NCBI GenBank assembly: GCA_021738565.1
Contig: JAIPBT010000007.1
Span: 48,818-112,817, forward strand
Origin: Bacteroidales bacterium
Lineage (GTDB): Bacteria > Bacteroidota > Bacteroidia > Bacteroidales > GCA-2748055
DNA: 64,000 nucleotides
Direction: 5' to 3'
Below are positions 37,107 through 47,228 of this stretch, one piece after another. A program made the position numbers and the translations under genes. Each line of letters opens with the position of its first letter. Position 1 is the first letter of the stretch. Under the pieces are notes generated by a model. The model saw nothing but the letters and a program-made list of their open reading frames with translations. It made no database searches and was not told the origin of the DNA.

Positions 37107-38787
37107 TTTCCTGAATGATTTGATTCAATTTCTCCTCTATTGATTGCTGATCGCCTCCTAAAATCAGTGCCCGCTGAAAATATTCTTCCGCCTGTTCATA
37201 CTTACCCAGCGTCATTTTTATATCTCCTGCATGCTCGTTCACATCCGGATCCGCATTGCCTCCCTGTTCCAATGCTTTCATAATAAACTGTTCAGCCTGC
37301 ACATATTCACCCATTCTGAATAATATCCATGCGTATGTGTCCAGGTAGACTTCATTGTCTGGTTCTTTTTGTAAGGTTCTGTTACTCAGAGCCTCTGCTT
37401 CCTCCAAAGATTCTCCCCTTAGTGCAAGGTAATAACTGAAGTTGTTCATTACCAGATAATTATCGGGATCTATATTTATTATTCGCCTGAAGATACTATC
37501 TGATTCCTCAAAATTTTTTAATTTATACTGGGATTCGGCAACAATCATCATCATCTGCATAAATTGCCGTTTATTCTCCGTTTTCTCCATTGTATTTGTT
37601 GAAAATATATTGATCACATCATTGTATTTGCCAAGTTCAAATGAGGCCAGGCCCTTAAAATAATAAAGATCAATACTGTCATGAAATAACTCAATGGCTT
37701 TACCTGACAGTTCAATTACCTTTTCATATTCAGATACTGCATTTGCAAGCAGAATTCCCTGTCTCCAAAGTTCATATTTTCTTTCCGATCGAACGAGAAC
37801 AGGAACAATCGCACTTAGTGCTTTCTCATATTTCCTTTCCTGGATATAGAAGTCTGCAGCGAACAAATGAATTTCCCTTTTGTCTGGATATTGCTCCAAC
37901 ATTGTTTGTACCAGTCTTTCCAGTGATCCTTTATATTTATTTCTTATTTCCTCATCTCCCAGGTAATAGCTTAAAATTGCCATTTTTTTATCATATGATA
38001 TATCCTTGTTTAAGAAAGAAATATTCATATAATAAAAACTCTTTTCAAACGCCCCTTTTTCCCTGTAATAATCTGTAAGATTGGTTAATGCATATATATT
38101 CAGGCTGTCGAGCTCAAAAACATCTTTGTAATATTGCATAGCCAGCTCCCTGTCCTTGTTGCTGAGTGCAAGTTCTGCGGCAACAACTTTGAAATTGACA
38201 GATTCCGGAAACAATTCCATGATCCTATTGATCTCTTCCAGGGCTTTTTCATATTTCCCCCTGCTTTCGTATATATTTGCTTTAAACAATGTGATCCTAT
38301 CTGACACTCCGTATTGGGCCTCAATTTTCTCGAGCAATCTTATTGCTTTTCTATGTTTTCCTTTCTGAAAGTAAATGTTGGATAACCTGAACATATATTC
38401 CGCATTCTCTCCATACTCGTCCATTCTTTCTATGATCAGGTTTATTGCTTTTTTATAATTCTCATCCATAACCAGGATGTCTATATAACTTTTAAAATAC
38501 CATTCATTACCCCTGTCCATCTTGCAGGCAATTGAAAGATGTTCAGCAGCTAAATCTGTTTCTCCCATCATTGCCTGCAAGGTACCTAGTTCATAGTGCG
38601 CCACAGCAACGGAATCATTTGCTTCCAGCACCATCTTATATAATTCTATTGCACCAGGGATGTTTCCCAGGTTTTTTTGCTTCACAGCTTCGATAAGGGC
38701 ATACTGGTAATCCGTATTTTTCTGTTGTGAAAATACAGGGAATCCTAAATAGACTAATAATATTGCGAAAATTAATTTGTATTTCAT
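37096..38787 (-). CDS. Tetratricopeptide repeat protein
   Basis: A 563-residue exported protein with signal peptide (MKYKLIFAILLVYLGFPVFS) followed by about 14 TPR-like helix pairs. Recognisable repeats include IPGAIELYKMVLEANDSVAVAHYELG, KHRKAIRLLEKI and GKYEQAEEYFQRALIL, with others throughout. It probably scaffolds periplasmic or outer-membrane assemblies. First gene of the operon with DUF4292 and envC. A TIR element (copy C) begins 35 bp upstream. Confidence 0.87.
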   Translation of the reverse strand: MKYKLIFAILLVYLGFPVFSQQKNTDYQYALIEAVKQKNLGNIPGAIELYKMVLEANDSVAVAHYELGTLQAMMGETDLAAEHLSIACKMDRGNEWYFKSYIDILVMDENYKKAINLIIERMDEYGENAEYMFRLSNIYFQKGKHRKAIRLLEKIEAQYGVSDRITLFKANIYESRGKYEKALEEINRIMELFPESVNFKVVAAELALSNKDRELAMQYYKDVFELDSLNIYALTNLTDYYREKGAFEKSFYYMNISFLNKDISYDKKMAILSYYLGDEEIRNKYKGSLERLVQTMLEQYPDKREIHLFAADFYIQERKYEKALSAIVPVLVRSERKYELWRQGILLANAVSEYEKVIELSGKAIELFHDSIDLYYFKGLASFELGKYNDVINIFSTNTMEKTENKRQFMQMMMIVAESQYKLKNFEESDSIFRRIINIDPDNYLVMNNFSYYLALRGESLEEAEALSNRTLQKEPDNEVYLDTYAWILFRMGEYVQAEQFIMKALEQGGNADPDVNEHAGDIKMTLGKYEQAEEYFQRALILGGDQQSIEEKLNQIIQESVQ

Positions 38788-38822
38788 TTTATTGCTTCCT
38801 TACAAAATCGTTCCTGTTACTT

Positions 38823-38971
38823 AGTGCTTGACAATAAAGTTGGAGTGGCTGGTTCATAATGTTCGTTTGCAAAGCCTGCGAAGTTGAGAAATGCGGAGTC
38901 CCGGTATATTATCGGGATGAGCATTTTCCCAACGAGCGTAACGCAGCAAACGGACATTATGGACAGACACT
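38823..38971 (+). mobile_element. MITE-like element, copy C (149 bp)
   Basis: AGTGCTTGACAATAA start and TTATGGACAGACACT end, with target duplication ACTT at 38819-38822 and 38972-38975. The interior is almost collinear with copy A, including the CCCGGTATATTATCGGG stem. It separates the TPR gene from dut, which share the minus strand. Confidence 0.88.
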
Positions 38972-39008
38972 ACTTAACGGAACACTATAAATAATCTTTC
39001 GCTATTTG

Positions 39009-39443
39009 TCACTCTTTTCCTGTTGAACCAAATCCGCCTTCTCCCCTTTCTGTATCATTAATTTCTCCTACTGATTCAAGTACCACCTGTTCGTATTTAG
39101 ATACAACCATCTGGCATATTCTCTCCCCGGGATTAATGGTGTAATTTTCAGATGAAAGGTTGACCACAATAACACCAATTTCCCCCCGGTAATCAGCATC
39201 AATCGTTCCCGGAGTATTCAGCACAGAAATTCCGTGTTTGATTGCCAAACCACTTCTTGGCCTGATCTGAGCCTCGTATCCCTCAGGCAGTTCTATAAAC
39301 AGTCCTGTTGGCAGCAATTGCCGCTCCAGGGGTTTTAATTCCACTGGTTCCGCAATACTGGTGCGAAGATCCATCCCCGCAGAATTTCTTGTTGAATAGG
39401 CTGGTAACTCATTCTGTGAATTATTGACGATCCTAACTTTCAT
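39009..39443 (-). CDS. dut: dUTP diphosphatase
   Basis: Hydrolyses dUTP to dUMP, keeping uracil out of DNA and feeding thymidylate synthesis. The 144 residues hold all five trimeric dUTPase motifs: SAGMDLR near 23, PRSGLA near 64, [13 protein letters not shown] near 80, RICQMV near 107, and the C-terminal [11 protein letters not shown] arm. The frame extends upstream into the flippase gene, but [10 protein letters not shown] at 39443 is the natural start. Overlaps the flippase 3' end by 11 bp. Confidence 0.96.
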   Translation of the reverse strand: MKVRIVNNSQNELPAYSTRNSAGMDLRTSIAEPVELKPLERQLLPTGLFIELPEGYEAQIRPRSGLAIKHGISVLNTPGTIDADYRGEIGVIVVNLSSENYTINPGERICQMVVSKYEQVVLESVGEINDTERGEGGFGSTGKE

Positions 39444-40929
39444 TTTCTGCTTTTTGATAATTAATACTTTTATATTTTTCAAGGCCTTTTCTTTCCATAA
39501 AATAAAAAACAAGCAGGGAGATTATGATCAAAACCGGCTTCATATAATTTGAAATGCCCGGTAAATTAACTACAATAAATTTGTCTGCAGCAAAAAGTCC
39601 CGCAATAAATGCGATATAAAACAGTATTCTTTTTATATCATATTTGATGTGGTAATGTTTTCGTGACAAAGCATAAGACAGCGCTACCATAACACTGTAA
39701 CAGATAAGATGTCCCCATGCTGATGCATAAAATCCGTAAACCGGTATAAATATAACATTTATGACAATGGTAATCAGTGCGCCAATAATAACCAATCCGG
39801 CTCCGTATATGGTCTTGTTTGTCAATTTATACCATATCGACAAATTGAAGAAAATACCCATTACCAGGTTTGCAAACAATACAACAGGCACAATTTTTAC
39901 ACCAGACCTGAATTCGCTCCCAATAAATAGTTTAAAATAGTCTATGTACAACATTACAACCAAAAAAATAAGCAGGGCGGGTATCAGGAAATACCGTAGT
40001 ACATCTGCATAAAGTGCTTTTGCGTCCAGTCGTTTTGATTTAGAGAAAAAGAAGGGTTCTGCAGCGTATTTGAACATCTGAACATACAGGGTCATCAATA
40101 CGGCGATCTTGTAATTGGCACCATATATCCCCAACTGCATCAATGGATTGTCGTCAGGTGCAATCAAATGTTTAAGCAGCACCCTGTCAAGCGCTTCATT
40201 TACCGTTCCTGCCAGTCCTGCAATTAGCAAAGGATATGAATATTTCAGGATCTTTCTGAGAAGTACCCTGTCAAATTCCCCTTTTACAGCGCCAAATATC
40301 TCTCCTGACAAAAGAAGCAATTTTATTACAGAAGCCACCAAATTCGATATCAACACATATCCCACACCAATCTGTGGATTATATACCACATCAACAAATG
40401 CTTTGTCGCTGTTATTTGGACAATAAAGGAGGAAAAAAAGGTTCAATCCAATATTTACCAGAACTTCAGCAATGCGAATTATGGTATATTTAACCGGTTT
40501 GTTCAACAACCTTATCCTTGCAAAGGGAATGGCGGTGAAAGCATCAATTCCAACAATGATGCTCAGCCACAAAATGTACCTGGGGTTTTGTTCATAGCCC
40601 AATCCTGAAGAAACCGGACCTAAAAAGAAAATGATCAGGACGATAAAAATAACGCTTGTAGAAAAAACAGCACTTACCACCGTCTTGTATATGTCTCTCC
40701 CTCTTGCAGTGTTACTTGAAAATCGGAAGAAGCCTGTTTCCATTCCATAGGTAAGGATCACAAGCAGGAACACCACATAAGCATACAGTTCTGTTATAAC
40801 ACCGTATTCATCTGGGCGGAATACCCTCGTATAGAAAGGAGTAAGAAGAAGATAATTCAACAGTCTTGGCAGGACTATTCCCATGCCATACACAGCTGTC
40901 TGACCAAATAATTGTTTAATTGGGTTCAC
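39433..40929 (-). CDS. Polysaccharide biosynthesis flippase (MATE/MOP superfamily)
   Basis: A 498-residue inner-membrane protein with about 14 hydrophobic helices. The N-terminal [21 protein letters not shown] and [20 protein letters not shown] are characteristic of Wzx-like lipid-linked oligosaccharide flippases. The TPR-DUF4292-envC-dut-flippase cluster is a recurrent arrangement in Bacteroidota. Substrate is unknown; cell-wall or surface glycan precursors are plausible. Overlaps the epimerase gene by 14 bp upstream and dut by 11 bp downstream. Confidence 0.87.
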   Translation of the reverse strand: MNPIKQLFGQTAVYGMGIVLPRLLNYLLLTPFYTRVFRPDEYGVITELYAYVVFLLVILTYGMETGFFRFSSNTARGRDIYKTVVSAVFSTSVIFIVLIIFFLGPVSSGLGYEQNPRYILWLSIIVGIDAFTAIPFARIRLLNKPVKYTIIRIAEVLVNIGLNLFFLLYCPNNSDKAFVDVVYNPQIGVGYVLISNLVASVIKLLLLSGEIFGAVKGEFDRVLLRKILKYSYPLLIAGLAGTVNEALDRVLLKHLIAPDDNPLMQLGIYGANYKIAVLMTLYVQMFKYAAEPFFFSKSKRLDAKALYADVLRYFLIPALLIFLVVMLYIDYFKLFIGSEFRSGVKIVPVVLFANLVMGIFFNLSIWYKLTNKTIYGAGLVIIGALITIVINVIFIPVYGFYASAWGHLICYSVMVALSYALSRKHYHIKYDIKRILFYIAFIAGLFAADKFIVVNLPGISNYMKPVLIIISLLVFYFMERKGLEKYKSINYQKAENES

Positions 40930-41785
40930 TTTCTAACAAAAGATTGTTCAGTGCATCGTCAATTGAAGCAAAGGTAAACTTATATCCCTGATCCTGAAGT
41001 TTCCGCGGGTAAACAGTTTGTCCACCGGTAACAATTTCTGAAGACTTTCCCATTACAATTCTCAACATAAATGAAGGGACCCATAAGAGCGCCGGTCTTT
41101 TCAAATGTTTTCCCAATGAGGCTGTAAATTCTTTATTAGTCACAGGTTGTGGGGAAGTCAGGTTATAAACCCCCTCTTTTTCGTTCTCTATCAAAAACCT
41201 GATGCTTTTTACAACATCGTAAATATGTATAAAAGAATAGACCTGTCTTCCTGATCCGATAGGTCCGCCCAGTCCTGATTTAAACAGCGGAATCAATGGA
41301 TTCAGTGCTCCGCCGCCTTTCCCCAGTACCATGCCGATACGCGGCTTAATTAACCTCACAGAACCATCGACTTCGTCCGCAGCCTGTTCCCATTTTATCA
41401 CCGTCCTTCCCAGGAAACCATTATCCATATTTTTACTTGTCTCTGTATGCTTTTTGTCCTTTTCATAGATCCCTATTGCCGACGCATTGACAAACATCCG
41501 TGGCTTGTTCTCCATGCCATTTATCGCTTTTGACAGGTTCCGGGTCACAAATTCCCGGCTCATGGTAATTGCTTTCCTGTTCTTTTTTGTCCACCTCTTC
41601 GATATCGAAGAACCTGCAAAATTCATAACAATATTTGCCCCTTTCAATTTTTTCTGAAGAACCCTGTAGTCTCCATAGATGTCTTCACGGGACAACAGTG
41701 TAAATTCGTGTTCGCTTAATTCCTCCATTACTGCTGTACCGATAAATCCGCTGTAACCTGAAACCGCTATTTTCATAAGTTTCAT
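40916..41785 (-). CDS. TIGR01777 family NAD(P)-dependent epimerase-like protein
   Basis: A 289-residue extended-SDR protein. The nucleotide motif GYSGFIG lies near 9-15. FAGSSISKRWTKKNRKAI near 57 contains the family-typical W-T-x-K-x-K. IKPRIGMVLGKGGGALN lies near 150, and the C-terminal PSFMLRIVMGKSSEIVTGGQTVYP is diagnostic. Function in bacteria is undefined. Two ATGs compete: 41785 (MKLMKIAVSG) and 41776 (MKIAVSG), the latter matching the family. The MKL extension lies in an inverted repeat shared with the divergent cyclophilin gene. Confidence 0.87.
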   Translation of the reverse strand: MKLMKIAVSGYSGFIGTAVMEELSEHEFTLLSREDIYGDYRVLQKKLKGANIVMNFAGSSISKRWTKKNRKAITMSREFVTRNLSKAINGMENKPRMFVNASAIGIYEKDKKHTETSKNMDNGFLGRTVIKWEQAADEVDGSVRLIKPRIGMVLGKGGGALNPLIPLFKSGLGGPIGSGRQVYSFIHIYDVVKSIRFLIENEKEGVYNLTSPQPVTNKEFTASLGKHLKRPALLWVPSFMLRIVMGKSSEIVTGGQTVYPRKLQDQGYKFTFASIDDALNNLLLESEPN

Positions 41786-41800
41786 ATTTTATTAATTTCG
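41771..41800. repeat. Left arm of a perfect 30-bp inverted repeat
   Basis: The 30 bp here are the exact reverse complement of 41874-41903. The arm includes the epimerase start region (ATGAAACTTATGAAA on the minus strand) and 15 bp upstream of it. A 73-bp AT-rich spacer separates the arms. Confidence 0.95.
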
Positions 41801-41873
41801 CAAGTATTTTATAAAGTTATTACCCATTGCATCACAATAAATTTATCATCATAATATTATGAAAGGTTCCTAA

Positions 41874-41903
41874 CGAAATTAATAAAATATGAAACTTATG
41901 AAA
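41874..41903. repeat. Right arm of the perfect 30-bp inverted repeat
   Basis: Exact reverse complement of 41771-41800. It covers 15 bp upstream and the first five codons (MKLMK) of the cyclophilin gene. Inversion of the 73-bp spacer between the arms would exchange the upstream regions of the two genes without altering either protein. Confidence 0.95.
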
Positions 41904-42566
41904 CAGTTATTTCTCTATATCATTGTTCCGGCATTGTTCATCACGGTGATGCCTGTTCAATCCCAGGAACAAACAAAAGATCAGATTATTGTGATAGAAA
42001 CACAATATGGCAATATTGAAATTCTATTGTACGACAAAACACCGCTGCACCGTGACAACATGATCAAATTGATTAAATCTGGTTTTTACAACGATTTGTT
42101 GTTTCACCGTGTGATCAATAATTTTATGATACAGGGGGGAGATCCTGCTTCAAAAGGTGCATCAAAGGGTGTCAGACTTGGATCGGGCGGTCCCGGTTAC
42201 ACGATACCCGCTGAAATTGAGCCTTCATTGTTCCATAAAAAAGGTGCGCTTGCCGCAGCCCGCAAAGGCGACAATGTAAATCCTCAAAGGGAATCGTCAG
42301 GCTCACAATTTTACATAGTTCAGGGCCAGCTGTTTTCAGAAGAACAGCTCGCCATGATGCAGTCAGGCGAACATCATACCCCATTTACACCTGAGCAGAT
42401 AAAGGCTTATACTACCATTGGAGGAACACCCCACCTGGATGGTGCATACACTGTTTTTGGAGAAGTCATAAATGGTTTGGAAGTTGTAGACAGGATCGCC
42501 TCACTCCCCACCGACCCGTATGATCGTCCTTTAGAAAACGTTACGTATTCTATCGGTCTCAAATAG
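41889..42566 (+). CDS. Exported cyclophilin-type peptidyl-prolyl isomerase
   Basis: A 225-residue protein with signal peptide (about 1-25, ending VQSQEQ) and a cyclophilin domain. FHRVINNFMIQGGDP near 76 carries the catalytic Arg. SGSQFYIVQG near 137 and DGAYTVFGEVINGLEVVD near 185 complete the active site. An insert FSEEQLAMMQSGEHHTPF separates the last two. It should assist folding in the periplasm. Divergent from the epimerase gene across the inverted repeat. Confidence 0.93.
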   Translation: MKLMKQLFLYIIVPALFITVMPVQSQEQTKDQIIVIETQYGNIEILLYDKTPLHRDNMIKLIKSGFYNDLLFHRVINNFMIQGGDPASKGASKGVRLGSGGPGYTIPAEIEPSLFHKKGALAAARKGDNVNPQRESSGSQFYIVQGQLFSEEQLAMMQSGEHHTPFTPEQIKAYTTIGGTPHLDGAYTVFGEVINGLEVVDRIASLPTDPYDRPLENVTYSIGLK

Positions 42567-42608
42567 GTTCAATTATTTATTAACTTTATCGCCTCAAATA
42601 AATGTAAC

Positions 42609-43628
42609 ATGCGGGAAAGGATAAAACAATTAAAAGATATTGCTGAGAAATTCAAACCTGAAAATTTAGCGTCTATTGAAGATTTCAGAATTTCCTTTCT
42701 TGGCAAAAAGGGACATATTGCTGCATTGTTTTCTGATTTCAAATCTGTTCCCCCGGATCAAAAGAAATCAATTGGATTGGAAATCAATGAATTAAAAAAT
42801 TATGTTGCGGATAAGATCAATTCATTAAAAGACACTTTCTCACAAAGCAAAACTTCAGAATTCATTCCGGACCTAACGGTCCCTGGTAAGTCCTTTGTAG
42901 CCGGGTCAAGACACCCAATCTCCATCGTCAGGAACCAGATAATTGATATCTTTTCCAGGATAGGATACAACATTTCCACAGGTCCGGAAATTGAGGATGA
43001 CTGGCATGTTTTTTCTGCTCTTAATTTTCCCCCTGAACACCCGGCAAGGGACATGCAGGATACTTTTTTTATTGAAAGGGATCCGGATGTTTTGTTGCGA
43101 ACACACACCTCTTCTGTTCAGGTCCGTGTTATGACAAACAACGAACCACCAATAAGAACGATTTCCCCGGGCAGGGTATTTCGAAATGAAGCAATTTCAG
43201 CAAGAGCTCATTGCATATTTCATCAAATAGAAGGTCTATACATAAACACGGATGTTTCATTTGCCGATCTGAAGCAAAACCTTATGTATTTTGCAAAAGA
43301 GATGTTTGGAAGTGAGACCAGGATCCGGCTCAGACCCTCATTCTTTCCCTTCACCGAGCCATCAGCTGAAATGGACATCAGTTGTAAAATATGCGGAGGA
43401 AAGGGTTGTAATGTGTGTAAATACACCGGCTGGCTTGAAATACTGGGTTGTGGTATGGTGGATCCCAATGTCCTTTCATATTCCGGTATTTCTCCCGAAA
43501 AATATACCGGTTTTGCTTTTGGGATGGGCATCGAAAGAATTGCAATGCTCAAATACCAGGTGAAAGACCTTCGGCTGTATTTTGAAAATGATGTTCGTTT
43601 TCTAGAACAGTTCTCAGCTGCCTTTTAA
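42609..43628 (+). CDS. pheS: Phenylalanyl-tRNA synthetase alpha subunit
   Basis: Catalytic subunit of the alpha2beta2 enzyme charging tRNA-Phe. The 339 residues begin with a coiled coil (1-85). The class II core has motif 2 ISPGRVFRNEAISARAHCIFHQIEG near 188, RLRPSFFPFTEPSAEMDI near 240, and motif 3 GFAFGMGIERIAMLKY near 300. A CxxC...CxxC loop (CKICGGKGCNVC) lies near 258, as in many bacterial PheS. pheT is not adjacent. Overlaps the convergent OsmC gene by 4 bp. Confidence 0.97.
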   Translation: MRERIKQLKDIAEKFKPENLASIEDFRISFLGKKGHIAALFSDFKSVPPDQKKSIGLEINELKNYVADKINSLKDTFSQSKTSEFIPDLTVPGKSFVAGSRHPISIVRNQIIDIFSRIGYNISTGPEIEDDWHVFSALNFPPEHPARDMQDTFFIERDPDVLLRTHTSSVQVRVMTNNEPPIRTISPGRVFRNEAISARAHCIFHQIEGLYINTDVSFADLKQNLMYFAKEMFGSETRIRLRPSFFPFTEPSAEMDISCKICGGKGCNVCKYTGWLEILGCGMVDPNVLSYSGISPEKYTGFAFGMGIERIAMLKYQVKDLRLYFENDVRFLEQFSAAF

Positions 43629-44044
43629 TTCTCTTCCAGAATTATTTCGTGGGAAAGCGGGAAAGAATCCTTGTAATTTGCAGACACTCCGCAATACCGG
43701 TCTTTTGAAAGATCTACTGCTTTCTGTATTTTATCCTTGGGAAGGTCTTTTCCCCAGAACCTGTAAATTACTTTCATAGATGTATACGGTTTGGGAAATT
43801 CATCATCAAGTTCTGCATCAATAGAGACGGTTAAATCATCATATTCCACCCGCATTTTGCGCAATATTGACACTACGTCCATACCTGTACATCCAGCCAG
43901 GGCAAGCATCATCATTGCTTTGGGTCTTGGTGCTGAATTTTTGCCGCCAACTGATTCATCTGCGTCAATGTAAACTTTGTGACCATTCATTTCGGTCTCA
44001 AAAGCCATTCCTCCAAGAAAGTTAATATCCAATTTTTGTTGCAT
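43625..44044 (-). CDS. OsmC family peroxiredoxin-like protein
   Basis: A 139-residue OsmC/Ohr-fold protein. The first catalytic Cys is in LAGCTGMDVVSILRKMR near residue 53, and the second is in RYCGVSANYKD near 118. The spacing fits thiol-dependent reduction of organic hydroperoxides. It is of the short YhfA-like class, with FEDL-type start replaced by MNGHKVYIDADESVGG. Likely cytoplasmic and solitary. Confidence 0.88.
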   Translation of the reverse strand: MQQKLDINFLGGMAFETEMNGHKVYIDADESVGGKNSAPRPKAMMMLALAGCTGMDVVSILRKMRVEYDDLTVSIDAELDDEFPKPYTSMKVIYRFWGKDLPKDKIQKAVDLSKDRYCGVSANYKDSFPLSHEIILEEN

Positions 44045-44119
44045 CCCCTTATATATCCTTTTTTAATAAAAATCCCTGATACTCCGGGATTTACCAAACC
44101 GCAATATTTGATGAAAGAT

Positions 44120-44290
44120 TCATTCGATATATCTATTAATAAGTATGTGACCCAGGAAACCAACGACAATTAAAATAAGACTGACGGCTAATTTTGTATT
44201 GGTGGTTGCTTCCTTAAAAACAGCAATACTTAAGATTACAACACCTATGACAATTAATAGAATACCAATATTTTTGATAACGTCTTTCAT
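44120..44290 (-). CDS. Small two-span membrane protein (56 residues)
   Basis: The minus-strand frame reads MKDVIKNIGILLIVIGVVIL... and ...SLILIVVGFLGHILINRYIE. It has two hydrophobic helices (about 8-25 and 36-52) joined by the charged loop FKEATTNTK. It is too short for standard gene calling but has the composition of a real membrane protein. No family is recognised. It lies 75 bp upstream of the OsmC gene on the same strand. Confidence 0.6.
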   Translation of the reverse strand: MKDVIKNIGILLIVIGVVILSIAVFKEATTNTKLAVSLILIVVGFLGHILINRYIE

Positions 44291-44616
44291 TAGAAAATAA
44301 TTAAATTATACTATTAATATTTAATCTATTATATCTTTAAAAAACAGATGTCTTAATCCTAATGCCATGGAACCCTCATATTATTTTTATTACCTTTTTC
44401 GAACTATAGTGCATAAGGGTTTCACTAGTATATAATTTAGTTAAACATTTGTATTTCTGACAATTAAAAACTCAAAAATATGACAATTCAGATATTGATG
44501 TAACCGCTATGCTTATATATGATATTTTAATCATTTCCCTTAAATTGTGATTAATAAATATCACATTAATTTCTTTTTATGTGGCTTTAATTCCAATTCA
44601 AATATAATACAAAATA
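44291..44616. other. Gene-free AT-rich interval
   Basis: 326 bp between the small membrane protein gene and the ruvB stop. Both strands are rich in stops. No tRNA, repeat or convincing hairpin was seen. Confidence 0.6.
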
Positions 44617-45636
44617 TCAAAATAACCGGTTCTGTTCTCCTTTATATTTGCCTGTATGCCTGTATGCAATTTCAGTGGCTTCCCTCCCCCGGGGTGTTCT
44701 TTTGATATACCCTTCCTTTATCAAAAAAGGCTCGTATACCTCTTCAATGGTACCGGCCTCTTCACCCACCGCTGTTGCTATTGTAGTAATGCCTACCGGT
44801 CCGCCCTTAAATTTTTCTATTATGGTATTAATTATTCTGTTATCCATTTCATCCAGGCCGAATTTATCGATGTTCAATGCTTCCAGTCCATATTTCGTAA
44901 TTTCAATATTTATGATTCCCCTTCCCTTCACCTGTGCAAAATCCCTTATTCTCCGCAACAATGCGTTGGCGATCCTTGGTGTTCCCCTGCTCCTCGAAGC
45001 AATTTCAAGTGCTGCCTTTTCTTCAATATCGATTTCAAGTATTGATGCTGAGCGCAATACAATATTCATAAGAACATCTGTATCATAATATTCAAGAAGA
45101 GAATTGATTCCAAACCTTGCGCGTAACGGACCTGTAAGCAGTCCGGATCTTGTTGTTGCTCCTATCAGTGTAAAAGGGTTCAAAGTTATCTGTACGGAAC
45201 GTGCAGCGGGCCCTTTGTCTATCATAATATCTATCCTGTAATCTTCCATGGCTGAATAGAGGTATTCTTCAACTATGGGAGACAACCTGTGAATTTCATC
45301 TATAAACAGCACATCTCCTTCTTCCAGTCCTGTAAGCAGTCCGGCCAGATCACCCGGCTTATCCAGAACCGGGCCTGATGTCGTTTTAATATTTACCTCC
45401 AGCTCATTGGAAATAATATTGGCCAGCGTGGTCTTTCCAAGTCCTGGCGGTCCGTGCAGCAGTACATGATCCAGTGCTTCATCCCTTAAATTTGCAGCTT
45501 CAACAAAAACGCGGAGGTTATCTGTGATCTTTTTTTGTCCCTTAAAATCATCAAATGACAACGGTCTTAACTGCCGGTCGAATTCCTTATCCGCCAAAGC
45601 ATCGTCCCGTACATTAAAATTATCTTCATTTTCCAT
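44617..45636 (-). CDS. ruvB: Holliday junction branch-migration helicase RuvB
   Basis: Ring ATPase that with RuvA drives branch migration. The 339 residues include [12 protein letters not shown] near 25, Walker [13 protein letters not shown] near 60-71, Walker [11 protein letters not shown] near 110, sensor [10 protein letters not shown] near 160 with the arginine finger region following. The C-terminal winged helix ends [10 protein letters not shown] and GRxAT-like. Its first base overlaps the last base of the MORN-repeat gene. ruvA and ruvC are elsewhere. Confidence 0.97.
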   Translation of the reverse strand: MENEDNFNVRDDALADKEFDRQLRPLSFDDFKGQKKITDNLRVFVEAANLRDEALDHVLLHGPPGLGKTTLANIISNELEVNIKTTSGPVLDKPGDLAGLLTGLEEGDVLFIDEIHRLSPIVEEYLYSAMEDYRIDIMIDKGPAARSVQITLNPFTLIGATTRSGLLTGPLRARFGINSLLEYYDTDVLMNIVLRSASILEIDIEEKAALEIASRSRGTPRIANALLRRIRDFAQVKGRGIINIEITKYGLEALNIDKFGLDEMDNRIINTIIEKFKGGPVGITTIATAVGEEAGTIEEVYEPFLIKEGYIKRTPRGREATEIAYRHTGKYKGEQNRLF

Positions 45637-47225
45637 TACCTGATCAATTTAATTTCGCTTTCTGGAAGGTTTACTTTTATCCCGTTGATGCGAAATTCCT
45701 GGTTGTTTTTATAAGTAATCGCAATGGTAATATTTCCTTCCGAATCGTATTTCCTCCAGGTTCTTTCCCTAATGCCTGATTCATAATATTGTTCTTCCTG
45801 TATATTCCCGTTCTTGTAATAATATATTTGCCATCCGTCCAATTGACCCTGTGTGTAATTTCCTTCGAATTTCTTTTTGCCATTTTCATAGTAATAGATC
45901 CATTCTCCTTCACGCAATCCGATGATGTATTTACCAACCTCTTTATGATCTCCTACTGTATGAACCCATTTCCCATCTTTTTCCCCGTTAATAAAAGAGC
46001 CTTCTGATATAATATTACCTTCTTGATCATATTCCACAGAATAACCATCTTCATAACCATTGAAATAAGATTCCTCTCTCCATATTTTACCGGAAGGGTA
46101 GTACCACATCCATTTTCCATCGTTCCTTCCATTGATAAAATTACCTGTTTGTTCCAAATTCCCGTTCTTATAATAATAGTTCCAGGTTCCTGTTTTTCTG
46201 TTCTGATTATAAATTCCTTCTGCCCTAATTTCCCCTGTATCGTAAAAATCTGTCCATGTTCCATCCCTGTTTCCCTGCATGTCAACAATTCCTTCGGAAA
46301 CCCTATTTCCCCGCACATTATATACAAATGATTTGATTACATTCCCCTCTTTATCAAAGAATCTGTGTATACCTAAAGGTTTACCATCCCTGTATCCTCC
46401 TGAAAACACCAACCTTCCCTGTTCATCAAAGGTTCTTTTGAAATCTATTATTTCCTTTGCTTCTTCATCAATCTCCTCCACCAGCGCACCCCTTTCATAC
46501 CTCAGTGTCTGTAACAATTTCCCTGTTTCATCGAATTCTCTGTAGTACCCGTGTAATTGTCCGTCCAGGTAATTTTCCTCCTTTTTTAAATTGCCATCAT
46601 CATAGAAATATTTATGTTTTCCCTGTTTAATGCCCCTCTCATCCAATCTATTGATACGTTCCCTGCTTATAAGAAAATTATCTTTGAATTGCTGTAAAGT
46701 TATAACAGTGCTGTCTTTGTCAAATATTTTTGCATATCCCTCTCTTTTTCCGTTCTGATAATTTTCAATTTTCCTTAATTCACCCGTATCATAGTAATAA
46801 TAAGAATCTCCTTCTTTCTTGTTGTTGATGTAAAGTTCTTTTGAAATCACTGTTCTTTTTCCAGGTTTTACCGGATTATCATAAGCGTACCTGTACCTGT
46901 ATCCGCTTTTATTTCCCAATTTATAATTTATCTCTTCTACCAGATTTCCCGATTGATCATAGAACTTCCAGGTACTATCAAGTAAAAAATTTGTTCTTTT
47001 TCCTTCAGATTTTAAAATACCTGTCACATAATAGGTCTTCCAGTATCCATCAGGTTTGCCGTTTTTTACAAATCCTTCGCTTGATACCTGTCCGTTAGGA
47101 TAATAGATTTTTACCGGACCATTTTCCACATCAAATTGTCCTAAAACCGTATTGCTGCATACTGCCAGTATCAATACACCTGATAACCTGAATAAAAGGT
47201 TTATTATGCCTGTAATGTTTTTCAA
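45636..47225 (-). CDS. Large exported MORN/YwqK-type repeat protein
   Basis: A 529-residue protein with signal peptide (cleavage near SNTVLGQ) and about 20 tandem repeats of 20-24 residues of the form YYxNGxxxxEGxxxxGxxxGxWxxYY. These are the MORN-like motif also found in proteins labelled YwqK antitoxin. Clear copies begin at [23 protein letters not shown] and [13 protein letters not shown]. Export makes an antitoxin role unlikely; protein or lipid binding in the envelope is more plausible. It sits between nadA (3 bp) and ruvB (1-bp overlap). Confidence 0.85.
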   Translation of the reverse strand: MKNITGIINLLFRLSGVLILAVCSNTVLGQFDVENGPVKIYYPNGQVSSEGFVKNGKPDGYWKTYYVTGILKSEGKRTNFLLDSTWKFYDQSGNLVEEINYKLGNKSGYRYRYAYDNPVKPGKRTVISKELYINNKKEGDSYYYYDTGELRKIENYQNGKREGYAKIFDKDSTVITLQQFKDNFLISRERINRLDERGIKQGKHKYFYDDGNLKKEENYLDGQLHGYYREFDETGKLLQTLRYERGALVEEIDEEAKEIIDFKRTFDEQGRLVFSGGYRDGKPLGIHRFFDKEGNVIKSFVYNVRGNRVSEGIVDMQGNRDGTWTDFYDTGEIRAEGIYNQNRKTGTWNYYYKNGNLEQTGNFINGRNDGKWMWYYPSGKIWREESYFNGYEDGYSVEYDQEGNIISEGSFINGEKDGKWVHTVGDHKEVGKYIIGLREGEWIYYYENGKKKFEGNYTQGQLDGWQIYYYKNGNIQEEQYYESGIRERTWRKYDSEGNITIAITYKNNQEFRINGIKVNLPESEIKLIR

Positions 47226-47228
47226 TTT

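Noticed and set aside
45636..47225. Antitoxin of a toxin-antitoxin pair
   Set aside because: YwqK-type repeats often receive this label, but the protein has a signal peptide and no toxin gene is adjacent; nadA and ruvB flank it.
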